NCBI RefSeq assembly: GCF_024029775.1
Contig: NZ_CP097122.1
Coordinates: forward strand, 186,001-250,000
DNA length: 64,000 bases
Direction: 5' to 3'
From: Fructobacillus americanaquae
GTDB taxonomy: Bacteria; Bacillota; Bacilli; Lactobacillales; Lactobacillaceae
Both the position numbers and the translations under genes were made by a program. The notes beneath the pieces were generated by a model. That model worked only from the letters and a program-made list of their open reading frames with translations. It was not told where the DNA came from and ran no database searches. Positions 1 through 9,239 of the stretch are shown in pieces (positions within the stretch are counted from its first letter, which is position 1; every line of letters starts with the position of its first letter).

Positions 1-16
1 TAATCGGCGTTTTTTA

Positions 17-400
17 TTAGCCAATGGAAATAAGAAAATAATTAACGAACTGAAAAAGGGATGTCCATCTTAGCTCAGCAGTACGTCCTGTATCCGGTAA
101 GGAAATAAAACGTTGACGGCTTAACCAAGTATGCCAGAATCGATTATCTTGATACAAGTTTTGCATTTGTTGAATAGCATACTGCTGCTGTCTAACAATC
201 TCATCTGCCGTATTACCATGATTCATCGCAGCATAATGGTTTTGTAACCAACGATCAATTCCAGTTAAAATAAATTGCTTATCTTGATCTGTTAAATTTA
301 CATTATACTGAATTTCCCGACGGATCATAGACGCTTTTTCTAGAATTAACTGCCTGCTTTGATCCCGTTGATCAGTTACAGAACGCCCCACATGGTGCAC
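17..400 (-). CDS. Hypothetical protein, 127 aa, GTG start
   Basis: I do not recognise this protein. It opens with GTG (HHVGRSVTDQRD...), is rich in Gln, Arg and aromatic residues, and shows no signal peptide or membrane segment except a mildly hydrophobic last 12 residues. No convincing Shine-Dalgarno sequence precedes the GTG. Just upstream a separate frame begins ATG AAG AAA (MKKTLFNTK) and would join this frame after a one-base shift, so the gene may be longer and frameshifted at its 5' end. A TATAAT at about 442-447 lies close upstream. The stop is 16 bases from the window edge. Existence of a real gene is likely but not certain. Confidence 0.45.
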   Translation of the reverse strand: MHHVGRSVTDQRDQSRQLILEKASMIRREIQYNVNLTDQDKQFILTGIDRWLQNHYAAMNHGNTADEIVRQQQYAIQQMQNLYQDNRFWHTWLSRQRFISLPDTGRTAELRWTSLFQFVNYFLISIG

Positions 401-782
401 ATCTTTGTATTAAATAACGTTTTCTTCATAATGCACCCATTATATTTTAAACATACATATCACTTTTTTAAATTGAGTCAATACTCTCAAACTAAATACA
501 TTACGGGTGGATCGTACACAATATTTTATACTAGCCTATATTTAGTGACACCATGTATTAGAACACAGAATTGCAAAAAATATTTTTTAATATTTTATCT
601 AGATTCTCTATTTAATATTATAAATCCAGTTTAACTTATCACCCATTTAATACATTACATCGTCAAAAATATTTTGACCATCTTAATTGAATTGATTGCT
701 GATATGGTAACATTATAATAAGTGTTTACATACATTATTCATAATCTAAATAACTTGTTGTATTAAAAATAACCCATAAATT
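401..782. other. AT-rich intergenic stretch
   Basis: No supported gene. The sequence is very AT-rich with many stop codons in every frame. An open frame on the plus strand (359-634) has no ribosome binding site and a composition unlike a protein gene. Confidence 0.5.
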
Positions 783-810
783 AAAAAACTTTCCAAATTA
801 AGGAAAGTTT
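783..810 (-). terminator. Intrinsic terminator of the CPBP gene
   Basis: Inverted repeat AAACTTTCC / GGAAAGTTT with a 7-base loop, followed on the minus strand by a T-run (A-run at 783-788). It lies about 80 bases past the stop of the gene ending at 891. Confidence 0.75.
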
Positions 811-890
811 CTTTACAAGCTAATCATTATAACTTAGTAACTGAATACTCATAAAATTGTCAACTTCATTCTAAAACCGAAAAAATGGCA

Positions 891-1667
891 TCAGTTCTTT
901 CTATCAGTTTGAATCCGTTGCACCAAGGCTGGAGCATGTTTTCGTGGCCAAAAAACATAAATAATTAATCCTATTTTGAGATAATTTAGTACCATCAAAG
1001 CCATAGATTCAAAGCGGCCATCTTGAATTTGAGACATGTCATTAGCTGTTCGCATGTAATCGGTTGCAAAATGCAAAGCAATCGGATACCAAAGGCTTCC
1101 AGTCTGAACATATAAAGCACTGTATGCAAGACCACCAAAAAAAGATAAAACAATCTGAACTAGAACATACTGCAAAGATGCATGAGACAAATTAGTAAGA
1201 TGTAACAATGCAAAAATTAAGTTAGAAATAGCCACAGCTTCCATCAACTTGCGATAAGAGTATCCATTACGCGATGTATAGTCGAGAAATCTTCCTAACA
1301 AAACACCCCGTGTTAAGAACTCTTCAGAAAATCCCCCCATCACACCAGTGGCCAAACTGATAATTAGATCAGGTGTTTTAAAGAATGGCAAAGCCATTGC
1401 AATTATCAAAAGCCAAAATGCATAGTCCCATATAGTAAATGATCTATGCATATAAAAAGATTGTTTAGTAATCCAATGATTTAAAAGAATCACCACAAAT
1501 AATTCACTTATTTTAAACAAAAAATTCGCTTCAAATTGAGTTAAATTAAAGTGATAATATAAAGCATTCAGAGCTTGATAAACACCTAATTGAGTAATTA
1601 ATAATTCCAGTACTAAAAATAATGCAACTGGAATAATCAAACCAGTTAAAGTATTTTTCCGTGTCAT
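891..1667 (-). CDS. CPBP family intramembrane glutamic endopeptidase
   Basis: About 258 residues and almost wholly hydrophobic, with about eight membrane segments. The CPBP (former CAAX/Abi) signature is visible in order: SEEFLTRG (EExxxR), then FALLHL (FxxxH), then HFATDYM (HxxxN/D-like). These supply the metal or general-base residues of the Rce1-type active site inside the membrane. In lactic acid bacteria such proteins are often linked to bacteriocin self-immunity, but no bacteriocin gene is visible beside it. The frame has two earlier ATGs (1676, 1673), but AAAGG directly abuts them; the fourth codon, ATG at 1667, has a proper 8-9 base spacing and is preferred. Monocistronic. Confidence 0.85.
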   Translation of the reverse strand: MTRKNTLTGLIIPVALFLVLELLITQLGVYQALNALYYHFNLTQFEANFLFKISELFVVILLNHWITKQSFYMHRSFTIWDYAFWLLIIAMALPFFKTPDLIISLATGVMGGFSEEFLTRGVLLGRFLDYTSRNGYSYRKLMEAVAISNLIFALLHLTNLSHASLQYVLVQIVLSFFGGLAYSALYVQTGSLWYPIALHFATDYMRTANDMSQIQDGRFESMALMVLNYLKIGLIIYVFWPRKHAPALVQRIQTDRKN

Positions 1668-2303
1668 TTTCATCATCCTTTTTAATCTAATATTTTACTA
1701 CTCTATCATGTCATGAAGTAAATATCCTGTCAATATCATAAAAAAAGGTTAAATCTAATTTTATAGTTGATTTTTGAGGACATTAATCCAAACAATTTCG
1801 ATGGTTAGAAGTAACACATAAAAGTTTCTTACTCTTTGTATAAAACAATAATTAGAATCGGAAAACTTCTTATTAGAAAGTCCAAAGAAGATGATCAATA
1901 GAATCCAATACTGCCTTGTAGCCTTATACAATGAATCAACACAGACTAAACACCATTCTCATTGTTTCACGAAAACGTTACTAGAATCGGATTAACTTCA
2001 AATTGAGTAATAAAATACTAACGATGTAAAATAAAAGTTCTGTCGCACAAAACAATAGCTGGTTCAAAAAATCTAATCATTATGATGTTTGGCCATCAGT
2101 AATTGCCTGATGCTAAGACCTTTCATTTGTTAATCAGGTAGAGCATGGAAACTTTACAAAATCTGCATTACCAGATATCTGGCGATGCTTACTTTTCTTT
2201 TTTCCATTTCATTTCCCCAATCATGAACAGCATTGTTTTTTAATCAATAACTTCAACCTCAAACTTAACATTATGATAATGTTAGACGAATGATGATCCA
2301 AAT
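1668..2303. other. Intergenic region without a recognisable gene
   Basis: About 635 bases with no open frame of useful length and no RBS. Short frames on the minus strand between 2040 and 2220 are interrupted by stops. They could be remains of a lost gene, but I cannot identify a family. Confidence 0.4.
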
Positions 2304-2340
2304 AAAAAAGAAGTCAAAACTCGGGACGAGTTTGACTTCT
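2304..2340 (-). terminator. Intrinsic terminator after the M20/MetQ operon
   Basis: Stem AAGTCAAAACTCG / CGAGTTTGACTT with a short loop, followed on the minus strand by a T-rich run (A-run at 2304-2309). No metN or metI follows, so the operon ends here. Confidence 0.85.
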
Positions 2341-2378
2341 ATCAGACAGAATCGCTGATTTACGGCAATCACACCCAG

Positions 2379-3196
2379 TTATTGTGGCATGACCCAATAG
2401 CTATCATCATTATGTTTCTTCAGATAATTAATAAATTCTTTTGATTCGTAGGCCCTTTGGACAGCCTTTGCCCACTTAGTTTTGGCATTCTTTTTTGTCG
2501 TGGTTGCTACCAAATAATAGTCACTTTGAATCTTTTCAGCGACCAGCATCTTCTTTGATGAAATCTTAGCATTGTAGGCCACAGAACCAGGAAGAATTAC
2601 GTAACTAAAGTCTCCAGTTACTCGCGGAATTGTTGATGAATCAATTTCCTTAAAATTCAAATTATACTTATTTTCAACAATATCATTTTTAGTTGCCGTA
2701 ATTGGGTTGACACCGGAACGAAGCTTAATCCAGCCTGCTTTTTCCAGTAATTGGTAAGCTCGTGCCGTATTGGACGGATCATTTGGAACCGCGATCGTAT
2801 CGCCATCACTAACGGCCTTTAAGGAGTGCTTTTGTGCGGGGTAGAGTCCCATTGGAACTGTTGGAATCTTGGTTAATGCCGTCAACTGGCCATTCTTTTC
2901 TTTATTAAAATTATTCAAATAAGCAGTGTGTTGATCAACATTTAAATCAACTTGCCCCTCGCTAAGGGCAATGTCAGCATTTAATAAGTTAGTAAATGAC
3001 TTATTTTCGACCTGATAACCCTCTTTTTCCAAAATGGGCCTTACTCCCTTTAAAAAGAGCTCGCTGTAAGGACCAGGTGAACTGGCTAAGGTAATGTTTC
3101 CCTTTTACTATTAGACTGCTGCGGATAAAAGGACCAAATTCCAGCAAGCGCAATCAAAATAAAAATTAAACCGGTTAACCAATATTTTTTCTGCAT
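2379..3196 (-). pseudogene. metQ: MetQ/NlpA-family ABC substrate-binding protein, frameshifted
   Basis: The C-terminal 217 residues match the NlpA/MetQ family of D/L-methionine-binding proteins (AVSDGDTIAVPNDPSNTARA, then a SDYYLVA region). The start is an ATG at 3196 (MQKKYWLTGLIFIL...), a hydrophobic anchor without an obvious lipobox cysteine. The frame breaks near 3100 in AGTAAAAGGG: adding one A restores continuity into GNITLASSPGPYSELF and the long frame. The ATG lies inside the last codons of the M20 peptidase gene, overlapping by about 22 bases, so the two are translationally coupled. In relatives, MetQ and an M20 peptidase usually sit with metN/metI. Here the permease genes are absent. 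Either a recent pseudogene or a homopolymer sequencing error. Confidence 0.8.
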
Positions 3197-4358
3197 ATTT
3201 CTTCTCCCTTTTCAATAAAGTAGTCTTGTAACCGTAAAACAGACTGATAATACCAGGTGATGGCAGTCTCTAACCCGGCATCGTCTAAGACTAAATCAGA
3301 TTGGTGCAAGCCTGAGTTACCACCACTACCAATCTCTGCAAACACGCTGGGGACTTTACTCGCATAAAAAGCAAAGTCTTCACCGCCAGCTGATGGCGGA
3401 AAGTTCACTAAATTAGCATGATACTGGATATTTTCGGCCAAAATATCTGTCAAGATTGGATCGTTTGCAAGCACTGGCGGACCAGGAACCCACTCAATGT
3501 CCGCTGAAACACCGTATGTTGCTGCTTGACCATTGATAATCTGGTAAAACTTCTCTTTGGCCCGTTCACGATCATGGTCTCCAAAAGTACGAATTGTTCC
3601 TTCAAACCAGGTACTATCCGGAATAACATTCCATGTTTGCCCTCCTTTAACATGGGTAACCGATAAAACGCTTTGTCGGTAAGGGTCAAGAGAACGACTA
3701 ACAATACTTTGTAAGGCCGTGACGATACTAGCTAAGGCTAAAATGGGGTCAATATTTTCATGGGGCTTGGCAGCATGACCACCAACACCCGTTAATTTGA
3801 CTGCGAATTGGTCAACAGCCGCATTACGACCGCCATTAGCCACACTGATTTGACCAACGGGTAAATTCGGATGATTGTGATAACCAACAATCACGTCCAC
3901 GTCTGCCAAACCACCACTAGCAATCACCTGCTCTGCGCCAACATGGGTTTCCTCTGCCGGTTGAAAAATTAGTCGTACTTTGACCGTTAATTGACCGGCT
4001 TTTTCTTTAATCCTTTCAGCGGCCCCAGCAAAGAAGTAAGGTGAAAATCATGACCACAGGCATGCATGACATTGGCTTGCTCAGAAGAAAAGTCTAAATT
4101 TGTTTGTTCTTGAATCGGTAGGGCATCAATATCGGCCCGTAAAGCGACTGTGTGTGAAGCGCCTTCTGGACCAATTTCTGCAATCACACCGGTCTGTAAG
4201 GCCTTTGGCGTAATAATAGTGTAACCTAAATCGGCTAGGTAAGCCTTAATTAATGCTGTTGTCTGATATTCTTGACTGGAAGGTTCTGGATGCTGATGAA
4301 AGTAGTGGCGAATGTCACTCAAATCAGTCATCGTTTCAGTTGCAGTGGTTAATTTCAT
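3175..4358 (-). pseudogene. M20D-family metallopeptidase/amidohydrolase, frameshifted
   Basis: Together the two frames encode an M20D amidohydrolase (hippurate or N-acyl-amino-acid hydrolase type) of about 394 residues. The N-terminal part (4358 to about 4022) holds the metal-binding MHACGHD and the earlier ADIDALPIQE; the C-terminal part carries the dimerisation domain (VGGHAAKPHE) and the late metal ligand region GGEDFAFY. The frame is lost near 4020-4024: the DNA reads CTG GGG CC GCT, and one more G would give LLGAAERIKEKAGQL and a continuous protein. It is first gene of the operon, directly behind a structured leader, and overlaps metQ. The residues needed for catalysis are all present in the two pieces, so the lesion is recent or an artefact. 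Confidence 0.85.
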
Positions 4359-4613
4359 TCATCAATGCCCCCTTTTTAAAACAAAGAAAAAAGGACTAGT
4401 CTCCACCATTTCTGATAGACACTAGTCCTCACATAAAGAACTAAAGTTGTTACGATAACAATGCTGTCCAAATCAAATGATGGTTCTCAAATATAGAACA
4501 TAACGTTCGACAATCAATGAGAACCAAATACAAGATTAAGTACCCATTTATTGTTTTGACATTCGAGAACAGCACATTTTCATCATCATTATCTTCCACC
4601 TTTTTCTAATATT
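4359..4613 (-). promoter_or_regulatory. Structured 5' leader, candidate riboswitch, of the M20/MetQ operon
   Basis: From the predicted transcription start near 4613 to the M20 start codon is about 255 bases, unusually long here. Pairings visible by eye on the transcript are: 4518-4525 with 4482-4489 (eight perfect pairs), 4567-4574 with 4462-4469 (eight, one G-U), and 4584-4590 with 4476-4482 (seven). The last two cross, so they are alternatives or a pseudoknot. A terminator closes the leader just before the gene. This is the layout of a transcription-attenuating riboswitch or T-box. I do not see a canonical T-box motif or a SAM aptamer. Ligand unknown; methionine-related is inferred from the genes only. 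Confidence 0.55.
4385..4428 (-). terminator. Attenuator terminator in the M20/MetQ leader
   Basis: GGACTAGT (4393-4400) pairs with ACTAGTCC (4421-4428), extended by GTCT/AGAC. On the minus strand it is followed by a run of T (A-run 4385-4392). It lies upstream of the gene start, not downstream of a gene, hence attenuation rather than termination of a neighbour. Confidence 0.8.
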
Positions 4614-4619
4614 GATTTA

Positions 4620-4647
4620 ATAATAGCATTGAATTTTAATTTGTCAA
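4620..4647 (-). promoter_or_regulatory. Sigma-A promoter of the M20/MetQ operon
   Basis: On the minus strand TTGACA (4642-4647), a 16-base spacer, then TATTAT (4620-4625). Near-consensus, so this operon was built for strong transcription limited by the leader. Confidence 0.8.
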
Positions 4648-5023
4648 TTTTTTTAAATCATTTTTAGTTTTACCAGTTCGAACGACCTGCTCGTACGATT
4701 AACCGTCTAACCAATCAAGCTAAGGAACGCATCCTACATTTTATTTTTTTGAAAATGATGGACTACCAACTGGCTGCTTCTTAGCTGACACAGCTAGTTG
4801 ATCAGCGCCAACTAGCTTTTGAGAATATTGAAGTGATTTAGACAATTAAACAGAAAACTTTACATATGAAGCTCATTTATCAATTTAAAATGATTTTATC
4901 CATCTTTTTAGAAATTAAAGCGTTGATTGTCAAAGAATAATTAAAATTAAATGACTGCGGTTGTCTTTCCTAATATTTTCATCGAACTTAAATAATCAGC
5001 GACAAAACAATCCAAATTGCTCG
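4648..5023. other. Intergenic stretch between M20 promoter and acetyltransferase remnant
   Basis: AT-rich with no supported gene. A plus-strand frame (4961-5332) mostly mirrors the degenerate acetyltransferase on the other strand. Confidence 0.5.
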
Positions 5024-5479
5024 TCAACAAGTGGAGTCTCTTCCCATATTGTGAGCAACTTTTTTAGTGTCAATAAAGCAATTTTTCAAATAAAAATGAT
5101 AGCGAGCTTCACGTTGCTGCTGATTATCAGCATCCTCAAGCGTACTTTCAGATTCAAGAATAACCCCCCTGTGGATAGCATTCTTTTAAAGCTGATAGTG
5201 TTTTACCACCAATTCTCTGACCACGAATTGATTGATCAACAGCTAAATAAAGCACAAAAGCTTTATCCTTTAAATCAATCAAATAAGCGATTCCTACGTT
5301 TTGTTTGCCATCAACAAGGACCATCATTTTGATTTGATCATGATCAACTGATTTTTACTTGAGTTCTTTAAAAAGAATTTGTTCGCTTACAGGAAATGCC
5401 TCACGATAGATTGCTTGCCAGTAATCACGATTGGTCTGACTTAACGGAATAAATTGCACATTGTTGCCTTTACTTCCAT
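5024..5479 (-). pseudogene. GNAT-family N-acetyltransferase, degenerate
   Basis: Reading three frames in turn recovers a GNAT protein: an ATG at 5477-5479, then a frameshift into NNVQFIPLSQTNRDYW...EAFPVSEQI, an in-frame TAA after FKELK, the acetyl-CoA binding segment DQSIRGQRIGGKTLSALK, a frameshift in a run of six G, then GVILESE and REARYHFYLKN, which is the usual end of the fold. At least two frameshifts and one nonsense codon make function impossible. A palindrome like the one before the MarR gene overlaps its start region (5480-5499). Multi-lesion decay here cannot be explained by single sequencing errors. Confidence 0.85.
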
Positions 5480-5499
5480 TTTATAAGTCAACTTATAAA
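5480..5499. promoter_or_regulatory. Palindrome TTTATAAGT-CA-ACTTATAAA, candidate operator
   Basis: Nine-base arms with a two-base centre, directly before the start of the acetyltransferase remnant. The core TTATAAGTNNACTTATAA also occurs at 47166-47189 before a MarR gene and at 8664-8681. Confidence 0.5.
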
Positions 5500-5567
5500 A
5501 AAACAAAACTGATCTTAAGAATTATATAAAATTAGAATAGCATGATTCCCTGCCATCGTCAAACCCA

Positions 5568-5609
5568 TCAAAAAGCCACTCTCCTTAAAACTAAACTAAG
5601 GGAGTAGCT
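5568..5609 (-). terminator. Intrinsic terminator of the GT-C gene
   Basis: Stem AGCCACTCTCCTTA (5574-5587) with TAAGGGAGTAGCT (5597-5609), one bulge, followed on the minus strand by a T-run. Confidence 0.75.
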
Positions 5610-5650
5610 CAATGAAAATCTGCATATCACAGACGAATTACAAAGTACGA

Positions 5651-7678
5651 TTAACGTAACACTGGTGAATTATTCACATCAAGCAATTCAAATGGCTTTC
5701 GATCATAGATATCCATTTCGTATGGCAGATAATATCGTTGACCATCAATGGTCACGCTCGAACCGTGAAAGAGCTGCTTGTACAATGGTGGTTGCCGATA
5801 CAAAATCAGTGGCCGCTTGGTTTTGGTGTCATCCCGATGAATAAAAATCTCAACATTCTGGTTGGCCGCAAAACGTTTTTCCAAGGTATAGTGGCCATTT
5901 CTGGGTATCAATTGTTGTCCGGTACTAAGCGAAACCCTTTGACCAGGTTCGGGACGGATATTGACTTTTAAAACATTAACTGTCTCTGGCACTGGCAATG
6001 AAAAACGTAGTTCTACTGGTGCCTTGACCGGTTGCAGGATTTCTAAGCGAATTGGATATTCCATGTTCCCGTAAGCAATTCCAGGAATACTTTTTGCTGA
6101 AGAAAGTGTCAATTCTAAGAACAGGATGCTCGCAATAGGCCAAACTAGGAGTTTTGTCCAATTAACGTTTACTTGTAACTGAACGATTTTCAATGCGGGA
6201 AGGCGCTGAACGCCCCCCACCATGCCAATCAGGGTTATTACGGGGTAAAGCATTGGCAAAAAATAGCGTGGTTCAACTTCCCAAATAAAAGTATGAAAGA
6301 TGGTCAAACCAATGGCTGCCAGTCCGATTAGGTAAGTAAAGGCTCTTTGATTTGTTGTAATTGGTTGATTCTCATAGGGTTGCCAAACTTTAATTAAGAG
6401 CTGGCCTCCTACCAATAAGACGGTGGTCGTAGCAATGATGGTAAAAAATGTCGTTAGCATCACCTGATGGTGAAGATAATATCCCGGCGCCTGATCATAA
6501 CCACTGGCATACCGACCAAAGCCAAAGAGTGGGGTTCCAAGCAAAGTCTGAGACTTATCCAAAGCTAATTTGAACCAACCGGCAAGACCAAGCATTTGTA
6601 GTCGATCTTTGATAGAATCCATCGTTAAATAGGTTTTCTTTTCGAGTTTGCGCTCAATATCAAGGCTTTCGTCATTGGAATCATAAGCGCCCTTGCCACT
6701 CGATCCAAACGGGTTTAATCCCATATTAATCCAATGGGTTGTCGGTAAGGCAATCTTTTTCTGTGCACTTTGACTGTAGCCGTTAGAACTGGCAAGTGAC
6801 TTTGTCGTCATTGTAGCCATGACGATTCCTAAAGCGAGGGAAATGGCAATCAGCACCACCCGCCATTTTTCGGGCATTTTCAAAAAGAAAGTCATGAAAA
6901 TCAAAGATAACACCGCTGGGAGTAAAATTACCATATTGGGCTTAATCGCATAGAGTAAGCCATACACAAGGATCAGAGCCAGGTTAGCCCCCACTATTAC
7001 CAAGCGTCGTTGACTCGTGAGAACAACAGCCACTAAATAAAAAACGACCGTGGTACAAGAAATAGCCCAAGTATCCGTATAAGTCACCATATTCGGATAA
7101 AGATACATAACTGGGTAAAAAAGTAAAATAACCGCCGTCGAGGCAAGCGCCCTGATGTTCTTACTTAAGCGCCAGCTCGTCAGCAAGGTAAAAATTGTCA
7201 CCATTGCTAACAAGAAAAAGTTCATCAGCCGCAATGCCAGTTGAATAGAAAGACCAACCGACTGGGCGAAGACCATTACTTTACTAATCAAAATAGTAAA
7301 GAAAACGAGGTTTGGATAAACATAAAAGTATTCCTGACTTCCGTCAAAATTGCTATGCCAATTCTGATTGCCATGTAAGAGTTCGGTCGCCTTAATTTGA
7401 ACGTTCAATGGGTCCGAAACATCGTTAATTTGAAAGCGAAGTGCAACATAAAGTAATAATAAGAGATTGAGAGCAGTACAAAGTACCGTAACGACCAGCA
7501 AAAATGCTGGCTTTTTGACAAAATCAAGATGCATAATCGCCGAATAACTGGCTATTAAGGCTGGCAGCAACAACAAAATCGCAATTAGATTTTCAAGGTG
7601 CTGGTTCAATGCCTGATTTAACAATAACAATACGATAAAAGCAGAAAAAGCAATTTGAAAGCTGCGCTTAATAAACAT
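5651..7678 (-). CDS. Polytopic membrane protein, probable GT-C glycosyltransferase
   Basis: 675 residues. The first 480 or so hold about 11-12 membrane helices. The first outer loop carries acidic residues (FQINDVSDPLN), as in GT-C enzymes that use lipid-phosphate sugars (GT39/ArnT-like). After a last helix near residue 525 comes a soluble outer domain of about 140 residues. Related proteins in lactic acid bacteria are usually annotated as membrane glycosyltransferases or hypothetical proteins, with acceptors in the cell wall; the actual substrate is not visible. TTG at 7681 also opens the frame, but ATG at 7678 has AAGGGG at the right distance. Transcribed alone. Confidence 0.6.
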   Translation of the reverse strand: MFIKRSFQIAFSAFIVLLLLNQALNQHLENLIAILLLLPALIASYSAIMHLDFVKKPAFLLVVTVLCTALNLLLLLYVALRFQINDVSDPLNVQIKATELLHGNQNWHSNFDGSQEYFYVYPNLVFFTILISKVMVFAQSVGLSIQLALRLMNFFLLAMVTIFTLLTSWRLSKNIRALASTAVILLFYPVMYLYPNMVTYTDTWAISCTTVVFYLVAVVLTSQRRLVIVGANLALILVYGLLYAIKPNMVILLPAVLSLIFMTFFLKMPEKWRVVLIAISLALGIVMATMTTKSLASSNGYSQSAQKKIALPTTHWINMGLNPFGSSGKGAYDSNDESLDIERKLEKKTYLTMDSIKDRLQMLGLAGWFKLALDKSQTLLGTPLFGFGRYASGYDQAPGYYLHHQVMLTTFFTIIATTTVLLVGGQLLIKVWQPYENQPITTNQRAFTYLIGLAAIGLTIFHTFIWEVEPRYFLPMLYPVITLIGMVGGVQRLPALKIVQLQVNVNWTKLLVWPIASILFLELTLSSAKSIPGIAYGNMEYPIRLEILQPVKAPVELRFSLPVPETVNVLKVNIRPEPGQRVSLSTGQQLIPRNGHYTLEKRFAANQNVEIFIHRDDTKTKRPLILYRQPPLYKQLFHGSSVTIDGQRYYLPYEMDIYDRKPFELLDVNNSPVLR

Positions 7679-7916
7679 CAATTCCCCTTAAATACTCACC
7701 TTTTGAAAAAGCGGTGTTATTGACTAGATTATAGCATTTTTTCTGTTAGCCAACTTCTTGTAGTCCGAAATTCTATTTTTTAAATTTTCTTAAATCAGCT
7801 CCTGGTACAAGCTGATCAGCTATTACTATGTTAAAATAATCTTAATAAGCAAGTATTAAACGGTACTGTTTTGACGCCGTTTAGTGACTTCATGTATATT
7901 CTAGAGGTGATGAATC

Positions 7917-8669
7917 ATGAAAAAGAATGAAAAAGTACAGGTAAACGATGCGCTTTGGTGCCTGGTCGACCACCGTGAATACGATATGATTGATGGTAAC
8001 TTTATCCATGAACTGGATTCTTTTATCGTGGCACTGATTCAAAAAGACTACCCAAAGGTTGCCAATAATAGCTTTATTTGCAGCGAACACCTCGTGCACT
8101 ACCGTCTCCAAAAAATGGATAAAATGATCAGTGACGACTCACACAAAAATCGACAAATCAATGAGCGGATGACAAGGTTAATGTCCAAGGATAGTTATCG
8201 TGTGATTGATGTTGAAAAGCAATTGGAAACCACATTGACGTTTGGTCAAAAAGTCGCCGACGCCGTCGCTCGTTTTGGTGGTTCATGGCCCTTTGTCATT
8301 TCCTTTGTTGGTATCATCGTCGTCTGGATCTTGATTAACTCCACTCATCTGTTTGGTCTCCACTTTGATCCATTTCCATTCATTCTCTTAAACCTCTTTT
8401 TGAGTATTATCGCTGCCATCCAAGCGCCCCTAATCATGATGAGCCAAAACCGGTCGAGTACCTATGACCGCATGGAATCAAAAAACGATTACCACGTTAA
8501 CTTGAAATCGGAAGAAGAAATCAGAATTCTTCACTCAAAGATTGACCACCTCATCCAGCAAGACCAACCGAATAATATGCAAATTCAAAAGATGCAAATG
8601 GAGATGCTAGCTTCGATCAATAACCAACTAACAGAGGTCCGTAAACAACAAAAAGACCAAATGTTATAA
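7917..8669 (+). CDS. DUF1003 family membrane protein
   Basis: 250 residues. The N-terminal 110 residues are soluble and charged; the DUF1003 core follows (FGQKVADAVARFGGSWPFV..., two helices with the hairpin ending QAPLIMMSQNRSSTYDR), then a coiled-coil-like tail rich in Met, Gln and Lys. Family function is unknown; members are small inner-membrane proteins. RBS AGGTGA lies 8 bases before the ATG. The gene is alone, ended by its own terminator, and a TTATAAGT palindrome overlaps its stop codon. Confidence 0.85.
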   Translation: MKKNEKVQVNDALWCLVDHREYDMIDGNFIHELDSFIVALIQKDYPKVANNSFICSEHLVHYRLQKMDKMISDDSHKNRQINERMTRLMSKDSYRVIDVEKQLETTLTFGQKVADAVARFGGSWPFVISFVGIIVVWILINSTHLFGLHFDPFPFILLNLFLSIIAAIQAPLIMMSQNRSSTYDRMESKNDYHVNLKSEEEIRILHSKIDHLIQQDQPNNMQIQKMQMEMLASINNQLTEVRKQQKDQML

Positions 8670-8681
8670 GTTTACTTATAA
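8664..8681. promoter_or_regulatory. Palindrome TTATAAGT-TT-ACTTATAA
   Basis: Eight-base perfect arms overlapping the TAA stop of the DUF1003 gene. It shares the core with 5480-5499 and 47166-47189. Its position at a gene end makes a regulatory role doubtful. Confidence 0.35.
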
Positions 8682-8683
8682 TA

Positions 8684-8722
8684 AAGAGACTCACTTAATG
8701 CTCATTACGTGGGTCGCTTTTT
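8684..8722 (+). terminator. Intrinsic terminator of the DUF1003 gene
   Basis: AGAGACTCAC / GTGGGTCGCTT stem, with mismatches, followed by TTTTTAATT. Confidence 0.7.
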
Positions 8723-8761
8723 AATTAACGAGAAATTTTTAAAATGTTGAATTGCTTTTAT

Positions 8762-8951
8762 TCAATCTTGTTCTGATTTGTTATCAGGCAATCGCAAGTA
8801 CCCGGTTATCCCAAAGTCTTCGCCAGAAGGTACCCCTTCAGTAGTGCCATGGCTACTCAGCGCCCGATAAATAATCAACTTCGAATCCCTACTGAATGCG
8901 AATTGGGTCCCACATTTTTCTTTGAAGCAAGCAGATTTCTGCTTTGAAGAT
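8762..8951 (-). pseudogene. Unidentified coding remnant
   Basis: An open stretch of about 60 codons after a TAA reads as protein-like sequence (FAFSRDSKLIIYRALSSHG, then SGEDFGITGYLRLP) and stops at 8762. It has no start codon with an RBS. Upstream another protein-like fragment (MIHVDDSAMFASEL) ends at that TAA. Probably the tail of a decayed gene of about 80-90 codons; family not recognised. Confidence 0.25.
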
Positions 8952-9147
8952 TATAATTCACTAGCAAACATGGCCGAGTCGTCAACATGAATCATCGGCG
9001 CCCGGTTTAAGTAGCTAAACAGACTTCTGATCGGCAAAATCAAGTTCAATTGTACTTACTAATGATAGAATCGAACTTTTAATTCCAACAGCAACCATCC
9101 TTGTAACCCCAAAGTACCAGGGTTAATTGCTTTTTAAGTACTAAAAA

Positions 9148-9190
9148 CCCCGAAAGCGTCGAGCTTTCGGGGCGCAGTCCCTAAGACTGC
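9148..9190 (-). terminator. Terminator of the 46-codon gene
   Basis: Perfect ten-pair stem CCCCGAAAGC / GCTTTCGGGG (9148-9172) followed on the minus strand by TTTTTAG. A second perfect stem GCAGTC / GACTGC (9174-9190) precedes it in the transcript. Confidence 0.85.
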
Positions 9191-9239
9191 ATGATTTTAA
9201 ATTGTTGTAGGATGAATGTTTTGTGAATTCGCTTCCATC

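Noticed and set aside
359-634. Plus-strand 91-codon frame near the left edge
   Set aside because: AT-rich with odd composition (Tyr, Phe, His), no RBS and no similarity that I recognise.
1677-2303. Possible transposase remnant
   Set aside because: Short frames only; no inverted repeats, DDE pattern or family signature could be seen.
4359-4613. T-box riboswitch for methionine
   Set aside because: The only T-box-like piece (GGTGGAGAC) lies within the terminator hairpin, not in an upstream antiterminator, and no stem I AGUA/GGUGA elements were seen.
4672-4730. tRNA-like sequence on the minus strand (GTTCGAAC loop, AGCTTGATTGGTTAGA resembling a D-arm)
   Set aside because: The acceptor ends do not pair, the T-stem is mostly wobble, and no anticodon stem forms. 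At most a very old tRNA fragment; chance is as likely.
4961-5332. Plus-strand 123-codon frame
   Set aside because: No RBS; overlaps the better supported acetyltransferase remnant on the minus strand.
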